This document shows positions 1 through 8,972 of a DNA stretch of 64,000 nucleotides, in pieces. The notes under the pieces were generated by a model. That model had not been told where the DNA came from. It made no database searches and saw nothing but the letters and a program-made list of their open reading frames with translations. The translations under genes were made by a program, and so were the position numbers. Each line of letters opens with the position of its first letter. Positions within the stretch are counted from its first letter, which is position 1. Origin of the DNA: Acidipropionibacterium sp. (GTDB taxonomy: Bacteria > Actinomycetota > Actinomycetes > Propionibacteriales > Propionibacteriaceae); assembly GCA_022647765.1 (NCBI GenBank), contig JALCLH010000003.1:1-64000 (forward strand), given 5' to 3'.

Positions 1-117
1 ACCGAGATGACCGTTCAGCTCATTCACCCCATTGCCATGGAGGAGCAGCTGAAGTTCGCCATCCGCGAGGGCGGCCACACCGTTGGCGCCGGTCGCGTGA
101 CGAAGATCATCAAGTGA
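1..117 (+). CDS. tuf: Elongation factor Tu, C-terminal end (partial)
   Basis: The window opens in frame in the last 38 codons of EF-Tu, the GTPase that delivers aminoacyl-tRNA to the ribosomal A site. The visible residues are the end of beta-barrel domain 3, including [12 protein letters not shown], the conserved [16 protein letters not shown] and the terminal KIIK before TGA at 115-117. The start lies upstream of the window. Its position just before rpsJ fits the str-S10 order (rpsL-rpsG-fusA-tuf-rpsJ) of actinobacteria. The stop codon lies inside the first unit of a 27-bp tandem repeat, and a strong hairpin follows. Confidence 0.95.
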   Translation, partial: TEMTVQLIHPIAMEEQLKFAIREGGHTVGAGRVTKIIK

Positions 118-194
118 TCCTCCGGATCAGTAATGATTGAGTGATCCTCCGGATCAACGATCATCAAGTGATCCTCCGGATCAAGTGACTCACT
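114..194. repeat. Three 27-bp tandem repeats duplicating the tuf 3' end
   Basis: Units start at 114, 141 and 168. Each begins with the same 16 bases (GTGATCCTCCGGATCA), which contain a short palindrome, TGATCC/GGATCA. The end of unit 2 (ATCATCAA) also matches the last tuf codons ahead of unit 1, so the last coding codons, the stop and the next 12 bases appear to have been copied downstream. This looks like replication slippage at the gene end. Confidence 0.85.
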
Positions 195-204
195 GAGTCT
201 CTGG

Positions 205-234
205 AAGGGCCCGCCCCCATGGGGGCGGGCCCTT
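205..234 (+). terminator. Terminator of tuf
   Basis: A perfect GC-rich hairpin (AAGGGCCCGCCCCC, two-base AT centre, complementary arm) lies about 90 bases after the tuf stop and runs into CCTTCTG. It has a strong stem and a weak T-tract, typical for high-GC genomes. Confidence 0.75.
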
Positions 235-301
235 CTGCGCGCCCTGGCGTCTGTTCCAGGGCAGGAGATCGGTAGGACCATCGGGGTGTGGGGAGTCGAT
301 C

Positions 302-378
302 CACGGATTTCTTACGAGATGAGGGCCGATGGACAGCCTTGCCAGTCTCAGAGCCGTTCGTCTTGTAAGAAATCCGTG
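302..378. repeat. 18-bp inverted repeat between convergent genes
   Basis: CACGGATTTCTTACGAGA at 302-319 is repeated in inverted orientation at 361-378 with one mismatch, enclosing about 41 bases. The element lies between tuf (plus) and the hydrolase gene (minus), so it could fold as a shared terminator. The same 18-mer occurs a third time at 45346-45363, so it is a dispersed repeat rather than a chance hairpin. Apart from the tuf repeats and terminator I see no gene in 118-406. Confidence 0.7.
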
Positions 379-406
379 AGTTGTCCGCGGTGACCGCCGT
401 CGGCGC

Positions 407-2220
407 TCAGTTCCCGGCCCGGATGGTCCTCGGGATCGCGTCCTTGATCCGTGCCATCCGGGCCTGCGAGGCGTCGGCCCCGAGCACCAGGGACCAGGCG
501 TCGACCATCTCTTCGTGGTAACTGTGCCCGTGCCCGCCGGGGGTCGCCACCGAGATCGCCATGTCCGCGGTGATCTGCCAGAAGGTCGACCAGGGGGTCC
601 AGGAGATCCTCGGGTTGACGTCCACCCCGGCCCTCTCCCGGATCCAGTCGGGCTCCTGCCAGATGAGGGTGGGGGACCACCACACCACCGGGTCCGAGGA
701 GTGCTGCAGGTACAGGATCCGGGGAGACTTCCAGGACCCGTAGGGGCTGCCCCAGCGGTCGGTGGTGAGGAACTGCGGGGAGGGCGCGAAGCGGACGTGC
801 GAGCCGTTGTCGATGACCGGCGCGATCTCGGGGGAGCCCTGGCGGCGCGAGTCGGTGAGCTCCCGCCAGGTCGGCGTGGACCCGGGGGTGCCCGCCCAGA
901 CCGCCCCGTCGACCCGGGACATCATCTCGCCGATCGAGCCGAAGGCCGCCTGGCCGCCGTAGGAACCCAGCGAGACGCCGGTGGTGTAGAGCTTGGGCCG
1001 GTGCGCCGGGTCGAGGGTGCTCCAGTAGGCGTGGACGATGTCGAACAGCGCCTTGCCGCCCTGCTGCGGGGAGCTGCGGTCGAGCATGAAGGCCGCCGGG
1101 CTGCCGAGATAGCTGTACTGCATGGTGGCGGTGGCGCAGTCGCCGCCGGTGAGGTACTCGACCGCGGCCACCGACCACTCCTCGACCCAGCCGGCTCCGG
1201 TGGCGGTGTGCAGCACCAGCACCTTGCGGTCGAAGGCGCGGGTCCGGATGAGTTCGGCCAGCACGGTCTCGGCGCCCTCGGTGAGGTTGTGGTCGGGGGT
1301 CAGGCCGGCGTAGACGCGGATCGGATCGATCGCCGGGCGACCGGTGGCCGCTGAGATGTCGGCGGCGCTGGGGCCGTTGCTGACGAAGCGCTGGCCCTCC
1401 CGGCCCAGCTTGGACCAGGTCTCCATGGACTGCGGGCCGCCCGAGCGCAGGGCGCTGGTGGGCGGGCGGGCGCCGTCGAAGGTCTTCTGGTTGAGGGTCC
1501 CCATCTGGTGGGCGACGGCGTTCGCGGCGGTTCCCGACGATGACGTTGTTGGTGGCGATCAGAGCGATCACCAGGCCGATGACCAGCACCGAGGTGGCCG
1601 CCACCGGCTGGGTGATGTAGCGGTGCAGGCCGGCGTAGAGCCGCAGGACGCCGTGCCGGACGGCCCGGACCAGGGCGATGCAGGCGAGGGTGGCCGCCAG
1701 GCCGACCCCGGCGCCGAGGGTCTGGTTCCACACGATCGCCCGGGGCAGCTGGACGGTGCGGGAGACGTCGCTCTGCTGGTTGAGGCTCCAGAACCACACG
1801 ATCACCGAGATCAGCAGCAGCACGGCGTCACCGATCCAGCGCAGGATCCGCACGGCTCGCGCCGACGCGGTGATCTCCAGGCCGATCAGCCGGGCGAGGT
1901 ACCGGGCCGCCGAACCGACCAGGGTGCCGACCGCGTAGGCGAACAGGGTGGACAGCACGACGTTGAGGGCGGTCATCCACCAGGTCCTCGAGATGAGGCT
2001 GGGGGACAGCGCGGTCCAGAAGCCGAACAGCCCGAAGACCATGCCGACCACCGAGGAGCCGTTGGTGAGCCGGTGGACCAGGCTGCGCTGGGTGGTGTTC
2101 CAGCGCTCCACGAGCAGGGCGATGCGTCCCTCCCTGTCGGGCCGGCGGGGCGCGGGGTGCGGGGATCTCGGTGGTGTCCTCCGGGGAGCCGGGCGAGAGC
2201 GGATGGGTCGGCACGGGCAT
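407..2220 (-). CDS. Membrane-anchored alpha/beta-hydrolase family protein (frame interrupted)
   Basis: The N-terminal third carries about four membrane segments (for example the region with VGMVFGLFGFWTALSP and one with SVLVIGLVIALIATNNVIVG). The C-terminal half matches the actinobacterial alpha/beta-hydrolase family known as DUF2319/Abhydrolase_9: it has PIRVYAGL, a nucleophile elbow TGVSLGSYGG with the probable catalytic serine, and a late GHGHSYHEE that may supply the histidine. The substrate is unknown. The frame changes near 1530 (after NNVIVGN, resuming at ANAVAHQMGTL) and probably near 2130. An ATG at 2218-2220 overlaps the TGA of the upstream 5'-nucleotidase gene and reads MPVPTHPLSPGSP, which is a better start than the in-frame GTG at 2111. 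The breaks may be sequence errors. Confidence 0.7.
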
Positions 2221-4046
2221 CACCGGCCGGTGACCAGGTCCCAGTTGTGGACGAAGAAGTCGGCGGGATCGATGACCCCCCGTGCGGTGACGGCGTCGAT
2301 GAGGAGCTGGCGGATCTCCAGCTGGCTGTCCCACAGCACCGGCGCCTCGCGGACGTGGGGGAAGCCGCCCCCGCCGTTGAGCCGGTAGTGGTTCATCGCC
2401 AGCGCGAAGGGCTGGTCGTCGTCCAGCGGCTCTCCCTGCCAGCGCAGTTCGCAGATCCGGGAGCCGACCGGCCGGCTGATGTCGATGAGATAGCTGACGC
2501 CGGTGATCGCGTCGAAGTTGTAGTCCCAGACCGTGCGGCCCCGCCAGCTCGCCTGGGTGATCCCGCCCTGCGCCACCGGGGCCGGGTCGATCGGGGTGCC
2601 GGGGGCGACCCGGGCGAAGTAGGCCGCCGGAGTGCTCCAGGTAGTCGCGCAGTTGGGCGCCGGTGATCCGGATCGCCGGCCAGGGTGTTGTCGAAGGGGT
2701 ACAGCCCGGCGATGTCGCGCAGCCTCACCTGGCCGGCGGGCAGCACCGCGGTGCGGGAGAAGGGGGAGACCTGGGCCAGCACCGGAAGGTGCTCGGCGCC
2801 CGGCGTCGCCAGTTCGGCGAGGGCCCGGGTGACGGCGTCGACCTGGGTCTGGGCGATGAGGTCGAGGATCGGGGTGTCGGCGACCGCCGATCGTTCGGCG
2901 CGCAGCGGGACCAGGCAGCGGGCGATCGGGGAGTTGGCGTGCTCGACGGTGCGCCGGTGCGCTTCGGCCAGCCTGTGGGTCGTCGGTCAGCAGGGGGGAG
3001 TCCGCGACCGGGGCGGTGGGGATGAGGCGTGGCCCAGCCTTCGACCGCGCGGTGGTCGACCCTCGGAGTGTCCCCGGGGCCGCCTGTGCCTTCAGCAGCC
3101 GCCGTCGCCGTCGAGGACCAGTGGGATGTCGATCCGGGCCAGGGCGGAGGCCCAGGCCCCGGGCTGGGCGATGAGCACCGGGTGTCCGGAGGCCCCGTCG
3201 ACCACTGTCGCATGGGGTGCGGCATGGGTGTGCCCGGCGATGACGACGTCGATCCCGGGAACGCTGGACGCCAGGGTGGTGGCGCAGTTCTCCGCCATCT
3301 GGCGGTAGATCGGCGGGCGGCCGTCCTCGTCCAGGCCGGTGTGGGCCAGCACCACGACGAGATCCGCGCCGGCCTCGCGCAGCCGGGCCGCGCAGTCGGC
3401 GGCCGCGGCGATCGGGTCGGTGAGGTCGGCCCGGCCGGCCAGATGGGCGCGGTCCCAGACCGGCCGATCCGGGGGTGGTGACGCCGATCACGCCGACCCG
3501 GACTCGGCGCCCGGCCACCACCCGTTCCAGGATCGTGACATCGCCGGTGAGCGGGTCGCCGGTGGCGGCGTCGATGACGTTGGCGCCCAGCAGCGGTGCC
3601 GAGAGCGCCTCGGCGTAGTCGAGCAGGCGGTCGAGGCCGTAGTTGAACTCGTGGTTGCCGATCACCGCGGCGTCGTATCCCATCAGGTTCAGGGCGCGGG
3701 CCATCGGGTCGCAGCCGAGTCCCCGGCCGCCGGGCGCGGAGCCGGGGCGGGCCGCCAGGTAGCTCAGCGGGGTGCCCTGGATGGTGTCGCCGTTGTCCAG
3801 CAGGACGACGGTCTCGGGGCCTCGTTCGGCGCGGGCGTGTTCGACGAGGGTGGCGAGCCGGGCCAGGCCCAGCGGCGGTTCGGCCTGGCCGCCGGTGGAC
3901 CGGGGGTCGGCGGGGTATGGGCGGTCGTCGAAGTAGTTCCAGTTGAACAGGTGGCCGTGCACATCGGTGCTGGCCAGGACCGTCAGGGTGGCGCGTACGG
4001 CGTCGTCCATCTGGACCGGGTCAGGTGCTGGGACTGGACCGCTCAC
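2220..4046 (-). CDS. 5'-nucleotidase / 2',3'-cyclic phosphodiesterase family (frame interrupted)
   Basis: This is a two-domain UshA/CpdB-like phosphoesterase that would dephosphorylate nucleotides. The N-terminal metallophosphatase motifs appear in order: STDVHGHL (DxH), LLDNGDTIQGTP (GD), VIGNHEFNYG (GNHE), LAHTG and VIAGHTHA. The C-terminal nucleotidase domain shows LYPFDNTLA and MNHYRLNGGGGFP, the usual base-binding loop. No signal peptide is visible, unlike periplasmic or wall-anchored relatives. The frame shifts about five times (near 3490, 3110, 2975, 2685 and 2625), but the pieces join into one protein of normal length. The start is either GTG 4046, overlapping the glnS stop, or ATG 4010. 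The stop overlaps the hydrolase start. Confidence 0.75.
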   Translation of the reverse strand: MSGPVPAPDPVQMDDAVRATLTVLASTDVHGHLFNWNYFDDRPYPADPRSTGGQAEPPLGLARLATLVEHARAERGPETVVLLDNGDTIQGTPLSYLAARPGSAPGGRGLGCDPMARALNLMGYDAAVIGNHEFNYGLDRLLDYAEALSAPLLGANVIDAATGDPLTGDVTILERVVAGRRVRVGVIGVTTPGSAGLGPRPSGRPGRPHRPDRRGRRLRGPAARGRRGSRRGAGPHRPGRGRPPADLPPDGGELRHHPGVQRSRDRRRHRRAHPCRTPCDSGRRGLRTPGAHRPARGLGLRPGPDRHPTGPRRRRRLLKAQAAPGTLRGSTTARSKAGPRLIPTAPVADSPLLTDDPQAGRSAPAHRRARQLPDRPLPGPAARRTIGGRRHPDPRPHRPDPGRRRHPGPRRTGDAGRRAPSGAGPGLPLLPHRGAARRPGEAARHRRAVPLRQHPGRRSGSPAPNCATTWSTPAAYFARVAPGTPIDPAPVAQGGITQASWRGRTVWDYNFDAITGVSYLIDISRPVGSRICELRWQGEPLDDDQPFALAMNHYRLNGGGGFPHVREAPVLWDSQLEIRQLLIDAVTARGVIDPADFFVHNWDLVTGR

Positions 4047-5779
4047 TTCGACTGCTGCTTCTGGATGTGCGCCCACTCGTCGCGCAGCCCCACGGTGCGG
4101 TGGAACAGCAGCGGCGCCCGGGTGTCTGCGGCGAAGTAGCCGAGGCGCTCGAACTGGAGCACCTGCCCGGGGGCCGCATCGGCCAGCGCGGCCTCCAGCT
4201 TGGCGCCGGTGAGGGTCTCGCAGGAGGCCGGGTTGAGGTCGTCGAGGGCCTCCCCGGTCGTCTCGCCGGGCACCTCGGCGGTGAACAGCCGGTCGTAGAG
4301 GCGCACCTCGGCGTCGACGGCGTGCGGGACCGAGACCCAGTGCATGGTCGATTTCACCTTGCGCCCGTCGGGGGCCGAGCCGCCCTTGGAGGCCGGGTCG
4401 TAGCTGGCGTGCACCTCGACGACGCGGCCCCCGGCGTCCTTGACGACGCCGGTGGCGGTGACCAGGTAGGCGCCGCGCAGTCGCACCTCGCGGCCCGGGG
4501 AGAGCCGGAAGTACTTGCGCGGCGGGTCCTCGCGGAAGTCGTCCTGCTCGATCCACAGGGTGCCGGTGAACGGGACGCGCCGGACGCCGTCGGCGGGGTT
4601 CTCGGGGTTGTTGACGATCTCGAAGTACTCGACGACGGGGTTGCCCTCGGTATCGGCGGGCCAGCCGTCGAGGACCAGTTTGAGCGGGCGCAGCACCGCC
4701 ATCCGGCGCAGCGCGGTGCGGTTGAGCTCCTTGCGGACGAAGGACTCGAACTCCTCGATGGCGCGCACCGAGTTGTTGCGGGTGGTGCCGATCGCGATGC
4801 AGAAGTCGCGGATCGCGGCGGCCGGGTAGCCACGCCGGCGCATTCCCCGCAGGGTGGGCATCCGCGGGTCGTCCCAGCCGTCGACCAGGTGGTCGTCGAC
4901 CAGTTTCTTGAGGCGGCGCTTCGAGGTGATGGTGTGGGTGAGTTCCAGGCGGGCGAACTCGCGCTGCTTGGGGGCCGGCCGGTCCAGCGGCAGGTGGGCC
5001 AGGAACCACTCGTAGAGGGGGCGGTGGCTGTTGAACTCCAGGGAGCACAGCGAGTGGGTGACGCCCTCGATGGCGTCGGACTGGCCGTGGGCCCAGTCGT
5101 AGGTGGGGAAGATCTTCCAGGTATCGCCGGTGTTGTGGTGGTGCAGGTGGCGGATCCGGTACATCACGGGGTCGCGCAGCCACATGTTCTCGTTCTGCAT
5201 GTCGATCCGGGCGCGCAGGCAGCGCGACCCGTCGGGAAACTCCCCGGCGCGCATCCGCTCGAGCAGGTCGAGGCTCTCGGCGGCCGGCCGGTCCCGGTAG
5301 GGGCTCTCGACGCCGGGCCTGCCGAAGCCGCCGCGCTGGGCGGAGATGGTCTCGGGGTCCTGGTCGTCGACATAGGCCAGGTGCTGCTCGACGAGGTACT
5401 GCGCCCAGCGGTAGAGCTGCTCGAAGTAGTCGGAGGCGTGCACGACGGTGCCGGGGACGTATCCCAGCCAGGCGATGTCGTCGACGATGGCCTGGACGTA
5501 CTCGGTCTCCTCGGTGCCCGGGTTGGTGTCGTCGAGGCGCAGGTTGCAGACGCCGTCGAAGTCGGCGGCGATGCCGAAGTCGGTGACGATGGCCTTGGCG
5601 TGGCCGATGTGGAGGTAGCCGTTGGGCTCGGGGGGGAACCGGGTCTGGACCCTGCCGCCGTAGGTGCCCTGCTCGTTGTCCTGGCGGATCACCTCGCGAA
5701 TAAAATCCGACTGAGCAGTCGACGGTGCGGTCGAGGGTGCTGCCGGCGCAGCGGTGGGGGAGGAGATCGGTTCTGCCAT
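4043..5779 (-). CDS. glnS: Glutaminyl-tRNA synthetase
   Basis: A class I aminoacyl-tRNA synthetase of 578 residues that charges tRNA-Gln directly. It shows PPEPNGYLHIGHAKA (HIGH signature) near residue 45, NLRLDDTNP, and TITSKRRL as the KMSKS-type loop, followed by the two-barrel anticodon-binding region typical of GlnRS. I chose ATG 5779 (MAEPISSP) because the upstream extension in the same frame is low in similarity and runs into the divergent promoter. Most actinobacteria make Gln-tRNA through GatCAB, so a GlnRS here is notable. The gene is divergent from gltX and its stop overlaps the GTG of the 5'-nucleotidase gene, suggesting an operon of three. Confidence 0.95.
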   Translation of the reverse strand: MAEPISSPTAAPAAPSTAPSTAQSDFIREVIRQDNEQGTYGGRVQTRFPPEPNGYLHIGHAKAIVTDFGIAADFDGVCNLRLDDTNPGTEETEYVQAIVDDIAWLGYVPGTVVHASDYFEQLYRWAQYLVEQHLAYVDDQDPETISAQRGGFGRPGVESPYRDRPAAESLDLLERMRAGEFPDGSRCLRARIDMQNENMWLRDPVMYRIRHLHHHNTGDTWKIFPTYDWAHGQSDAIEGVTHSLCSLEFNSHRPLYEWFLAHLPLDRPAPKQREFARLELTHTITSKRRLKKLVDDHLVDGWDDPRMPTLRGMRRRGYPAAAIRDFCIAIGTTRNNSVRAIEEFESFVRKELNRTALRRMAVLRPLKLVLDGWPADTEGNPVVEYFEIVNNPENPADGVRRVPFTGTLWIEQDDFREDPPRKYFRLSPGREVRLRGAYLVTATGVVKDAGGRVVEVHASYDPASKGGSAPDGRKVKSTMHWVSVPHAVDAEVRLYDRLFTAEVPGETTGEALDDLNPASCETLTGAKLEAALADAAPGQVLQFERLGYFAADTRAPLLFHRTVGLRDEWAHIQKQQSK

Positions 5780-5924
5780 AACTCGAAAACTATCAGCTGT
5801 GTCTACCGCGCTATACACATGCGCAAGTACCCGGAAGCGGTCGCAAGCCAGGGCGTGGGGCGGAGCCGCCGCGCTCATGACGGGGGTCCATTCCGCCGGG
5901 CCCGGCGCCGCCCGCCGCATTCAG

Positions 5925-5930
5925 TACAGT
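5925..5930 (+). promoter_or_regulatory. -10 box of gltX, near-leaderless start
   Basis: TACAGT ends nine bases before the gltX ATG. A transcript from it would begin at or just before the start codon. No Shine-Dalgarno sequence is visible. I could not identify a convincing -35 box. Confidence 0.45.
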
Positions 5931-5939
5931 GTCCTCATC

Positions 5940-7427
5940 ATGACTGATGCTCCGCACTCACCCGCACGTACCCGCGTCGCCCCCTCCCCGACCGGCGATC
6001 CCCACGTCGGCACCGCCTACATGGCCCTGTTCGACAAGGCCTGGGCGCGCCAGACCGGGGGCCGGTTCGTGCTGAGGATCGAGGACACCGACCGCAACCG
6101 GCTGGTGCCGGGTTCCGAGGAGCAGATCTACGAAACCCTCGACTGGCTGGCTCTGGGGCCCGACGAGAGCCCGCTGCTGGGCGGGCCGTACGCCCCCTAC
6201 AAGCAGTCCGAGCGGCTCGACTCCTATCGCCCCTATGTGGACCAGCTGCTCGCCGATGGCCACGCGTATTACTGCTGGTGCTCGCAGGAACGGCTGGCCG
6301 CGCTGCGCAAGGAGCGGGCCGACGCCCATTCCCCGGAGACCGGCTACGACCGGTTGTGCCTGGGGATGACGAAGGAGGAGCGCTCGAAGCTGCCCGGTTT
6401 CAGTGAGACGCCGGTGGTCCGGATGCGGATTCCCGACGACGTGGAGCTGGGTTTCCACGATCTCATCCGCGGCGACGTCCGGGCCCCGCGCCCCGACGAT
6501 CAGGTGATCCTCAAGGCCGACGGGTTCCCCACCTACCATCTGGCCGTGGTGGTCGACGATCACCTGATGGGGATCGACACCGTGGTCCGCGGCGAGGAGT
6601 GGATCTCCTCGACCCCCAAGCACCTGCTGCTCTACAAGTGGCTGGGCTGGCAGGCCCCGCAGTTCGCCCATATGCCGCTGCTGCGCAATACCGACAAGTC
6701 GAAGATCTCCAAGCGCAAGAATCCGGCTGCCCGGCTGATGTGGTTCCGCGAGCAGGGCTACCTGCCCGAGGCGTTGCGCAACTTCCTGCAGCTGCTGGCC
6801 TATCCGACGATCGCCGAGGGCGAGGAGATGGAGAGCTTCGAGTCCTTCATCCAGCGCTTCCGCTGGTCCGACATCTCGACCGGGGGTCCGGTCTTCGACG
6901 TCACCAAGCTCGACTGGCTGAACGGCCAGTACATTCGCTCTCTGGACGTCGGTGCGCTGGCCGATCGGGTGCTGGAGTACGCCGTGGCCTCGGGTCAGCT
7001 GACCGATCCGTCGGAGGCTGCCGTGGCGAGGATCCGGGCCGGGATGCCGCTGGTCCGTGAGCGGTTGACCCTGCTGTCGGAGGCGGTTCCGAAGCTGTCC
7101 TTCCTGCTGGTCGAGGACGCCGGGCTGGCCTTCGATGAGGATTCGGTGGCCAAGCTCAAGGGCGATCCGGCCGCGATCCTGGACGCCGCGCTGGCCACCC
7201 TGGAGGGTCTGCCCGAGGACGGGTTCGACGCCGAGACGATTCAGCAGGCCCTCAAGTCCGGTGTCTGCGAGGCGCTGGGGATCAAGCCGCGGGTCGGTTT
7301 CGCGCCGATCCGGGTCGGGGTGACCGGCAATCGGGTCTCCCCGCCGTTGTTCGAGTCGATGGAGATCCTGGGCAGGGCGTCCTGCCTGGCCCGGCTGCGC
7401 CGGTTCGCCGACCAGCTGGCCGGCTGA
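5940..7427 (+). CDS. gltX: Glutamyl-tRNA synthetase
   Basis: A class I synthetase of 495 residues that attaches glutamate to tRNA-Glu. Visible motifs are RVAPSPTGDPHVGTAY (HIGH equivalent), LRIEDTDRNR, the YYCWCS segment, FAHMPLLRNTDKSKISKRKN (KMSKS loop as KISKR) and a C-terminal anticodon-binding region. ATG 5940 gives the canonical N terminus; a longer in-frame extension from 5754 runs into glnS and is rejected. The divergent neighbour is glnS, so both enzymes for the Glu/Gln pair sit back to back. A 26-bp perfect inverted repeat follows the stop. Confidence 0.97.
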   Translation: MTDAPHSPARTRVAPSPTGDPHVGTAYMALFDKAWARQTGGRFVLRIEDTDRNRLVPGSEEQIYETLDWLALGPDESPLLGGPYAPYKQSERLDSYRPYVDQLLADGHAYYCWCSQERLAALRKERADAHSPETGYDRLCLGMTKEERSKLPGFSETPVVRMRIPDDVELGFHDLIRGDVRAPRPDDQVILKADGFPTYHLAVVVDDHLMGIDTVVRGEEWISSTPKHLLLYKWLGWQAPQFAHMPLLRNTDKSKISKRKNPAARLMWFREQGYLPEALRNFLQLLAYPTIAEGEEMESFESFIQRFRWSDISTGGPVFDVTKLDWLNGQYIRSLDVGALADRVLEYAVASGQLTDPSEAAVARIRAGMPLVRERLTLLSEAVPKLSFLLVEDAGLAFDEDSVAKLKGDPAAILDAALATLEGLPEDGFDAETIQQALKSGVCEALGIKPRVGFAPIRVGVTGNRVSPPLFESMEILGRASCLARLRRFADQLAG

Positions 7428-7448
7428 GTGGCTGAGTGACTGGGTGGC

Positions 7449-7525
7449 GGTGGATTTCACTCCCGCCTCGCCGTAATCCAGCCCTGCCAGGGCGGCGGGA
7501 CGGCGAGGCGGGAGTGAAATCCACC
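7449..7525. repeat. Perfect 26-bp inverted repeat (possible terminator or mobile palindrome)
   Basis: The arms 7449-7474 and 7500-7525 are exact complements and enclose 25 bases that contain a second small palindrome, CCCTGCCAGGG. The stem is far longer than a usual terminator and no T-tract follows. It lies 22 bases after gltX and may end its transcript. Confidence 0.75.
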
Positions 7526-7977
7526 CAACGGCACGGGTTTCCCGCCCCATTTGGAGCGCAGCGGGATCTGTGAGAGACTACCTGGGTTGCTCCGAGCGGG
7601 CCTCGGTGCGTCTTTCGTGGATTCCTTGGAATCCCGGGCGGTGCACTGGAGCCCACACCACCTCCCCACGCGGGTATGGCGCCTCGGAGGAGGCACAAAT
7701 GCACAGTGTTCCCCGGTAGTAGTGTCCGATTCCCCGGTCGCTGGCCTGGTGATGCGGTGCAGTGCGTCTCCTTGAAGCGCGACACACCCGACCGCGGGGG
7801 CCGGTGGCTGGAGCTAGGTAGGAGCCCTGTGGGTCTCCGGCGGCCTGGACAGCCGCCAGGGTCACCCATCTGGATCTGACAATGCGGGAGGCGGCCTCAG
7901 CCGCATCCCATGCCGGAACCCCCCTGCGCAGTCCGAGGCGACTCGGGATGCGGCAGGGACGAGTAGAAGGAACAACT
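7526..7977 (+). promoter_or_regulatory. S10 operon leader with competing hairpins
   Basis: This stretch of about 450 bases has no convincing gene. Hairpins include GCCTC/GAGGC at 7681-7694 and GGCGGC/GCCGCC at 7839-7857. GCCGCATCCC at 7900-7909 can pair with GGGAGGCGGC at 7886-7895 (nine of ten bases) or with GGGATGCGGC at 7945-7954 (ten of ten). These two foldings exclude each other, and the second ends just ahead of the rpsJ ribosome-binding site. A role in feedback control, for example by L4, is inference. Confidence 0.5.
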
Positions 7978-8289
7978 GTGGCGGGACAAAAGATCCGCAT
8001 CAGGCTGCGGGCCTACGACCACGAGGTCATCGACTCGTCGGCGCGCAAGATCGTCGACACGGTGACTCGTACCGGGGCCAAGGTCGCAGGCCCGGTGCCG
8101 TTGCCGACCGAGAAGAACGTGTTCTGCGTGATCCGTTCGCCCCACAAGTACAAGGACAGCCGCGAGCACTTCGAGATGCGCACTCATAAGCGGCTCATCG
8201 ACATTCTCGACCCGACCCCCAAGACGGTCGACTCGCTGATGCGACTCGACCTTCCGGCCGGCGTCGACATCGAGATCAAGCTTCCGTGA
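7978..8289 (+). CDS. rpsJ: Ribosomal protein S10 (uS10)
   Basis: 103 residues, the usual length. It has [21 protein letters not shown], the loop [32 protein letters not shown] (quoted in part: [12 protein letters not shown]) and the terminal [10 protein letters not shown]10 is part of the 30S head and also of NusA/NusB antitermination complexes. GTG 7978 is chosen because AGAAGGA lies seven bases upstream and [10 protein letters not shown] is the actinobacterial N terminus. It is the first gene of the S10 operon. Confidence 0.97.
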   Translation: MAGQKIRIRLRAYDHEVIDSSARKIVDTVTRTGAKVAGPVPLPTEKNVFCVIRSPHKYKDSREHFEMRTHKRLIDILDPTPKTVDSLMRLDLPAGVDIEIKLP

Positions 8290-8300
8290 GGTTGAGCACC

Positions 8301-8972
8301 ATGAGCAATGAACGCAAAGTGAAGGGCGTGCTGGGCACCAAGCTCGGCATGACCCAGTTGTGGGACGAGAACAACAGAGTCGTTCCCGTCACCGTGATCC
8401 AGGCCGGGCCCTGTGTGGTCACCCAGGTGCGCACCCCCGAGACCGACGGCTACTCCGCCGTCCAGCTCGGCTACGGCGCCATCAAGGCCAAGAAGGTCAC
8501 CAAGCCGGCCGCCGGCCACTTCGAGCGCGCCGGGGTCACCCCCCGCAAGCACCTCGTCGAGCTGCGCACCTCCGACGCCTCCGAGTACACCCTCGGGCAG
8601 GAGATCACCGCCGACGTCTTCGAGGCCGCCGAGCTGGTCGACGTCACCGGCACCAGCCGGGGCCACGGCACCGCCGGCGTCATGAAGCGCCACGGCTTCC
8701 ACGGCCTTCGCGCCACCCACGGTGTGCACCGCAAGCACCGCTCGCCCGGTTCCATCGGTGGCTGCTCCACCCCTGGCAAGGTGCTGCGGGGCATGCGGAT
8801 GGCCGGTCGGATGGGTAACGACCGCGTCACCGTCCAGAACCTCCCGGTGCACTCGGTGGACGCCGAGCGCGGGATCATCCTGGTCCGGGGCGCCGTTCCC
8901 GGAGCCAAGGGCTCCCTCGTCGTCGTCCGCAGCGCCGCCAAGCAGGCCGCCAAGAAGGGGGATGCCGCATGA
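8301..8972 (+). CDS. rplC: Ribosomal protein L3 (uL3)
   Basis: 223 residues. L3 is an early 50S assembly protein near the peptidyl-transferase centre. Diagnostic stretches are [30 protein letters not shown] and [19 protein letters not shown] 8301 gives the normal MSNERKVKG start; an in-frame GTG at 8286 that overlaps the rpsJ stop would add five residues and cannot be excluded. It is tightly packed in the operon, and its stop overlaps rplD. Confidence 0.96.
   Translation: MSNERKVKGVLGTKLGMTQLWDENNRVVPVTVIQAGPCVVTQVRTPETDGYSAVQLGYGAIKAKKVTKPAAGHFERAGVTPRKHLVELRTSDASEYTLGQEITADVFEAAELVDVTGTSRGHGTAGVMKRHGFHGLRATHGVHRKHRSPGSIGGCSTPGKVLRGMRMAGRMGNDRVTVQNLPVHSVDAERGIILVRGAVPGAKGSLVVVRSAAKQAAKKGDAA

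Noticed and set aside
24..281. Short minus-strand frame over the end of tuf with repeated DPEDH units
   Set aside because: The repeats are the reverse reading of the 27-bp DNA repeats; no ribosome-binding site or homology is seen.
2220..5183. One 987-codon minus-strand frame spanning glnS and the 5'-nucleotidase gene
   Set aside because: Its first half is out of frame with GlnRS and only its later segments belong to the nucleotidase. It is not a fusion protein.
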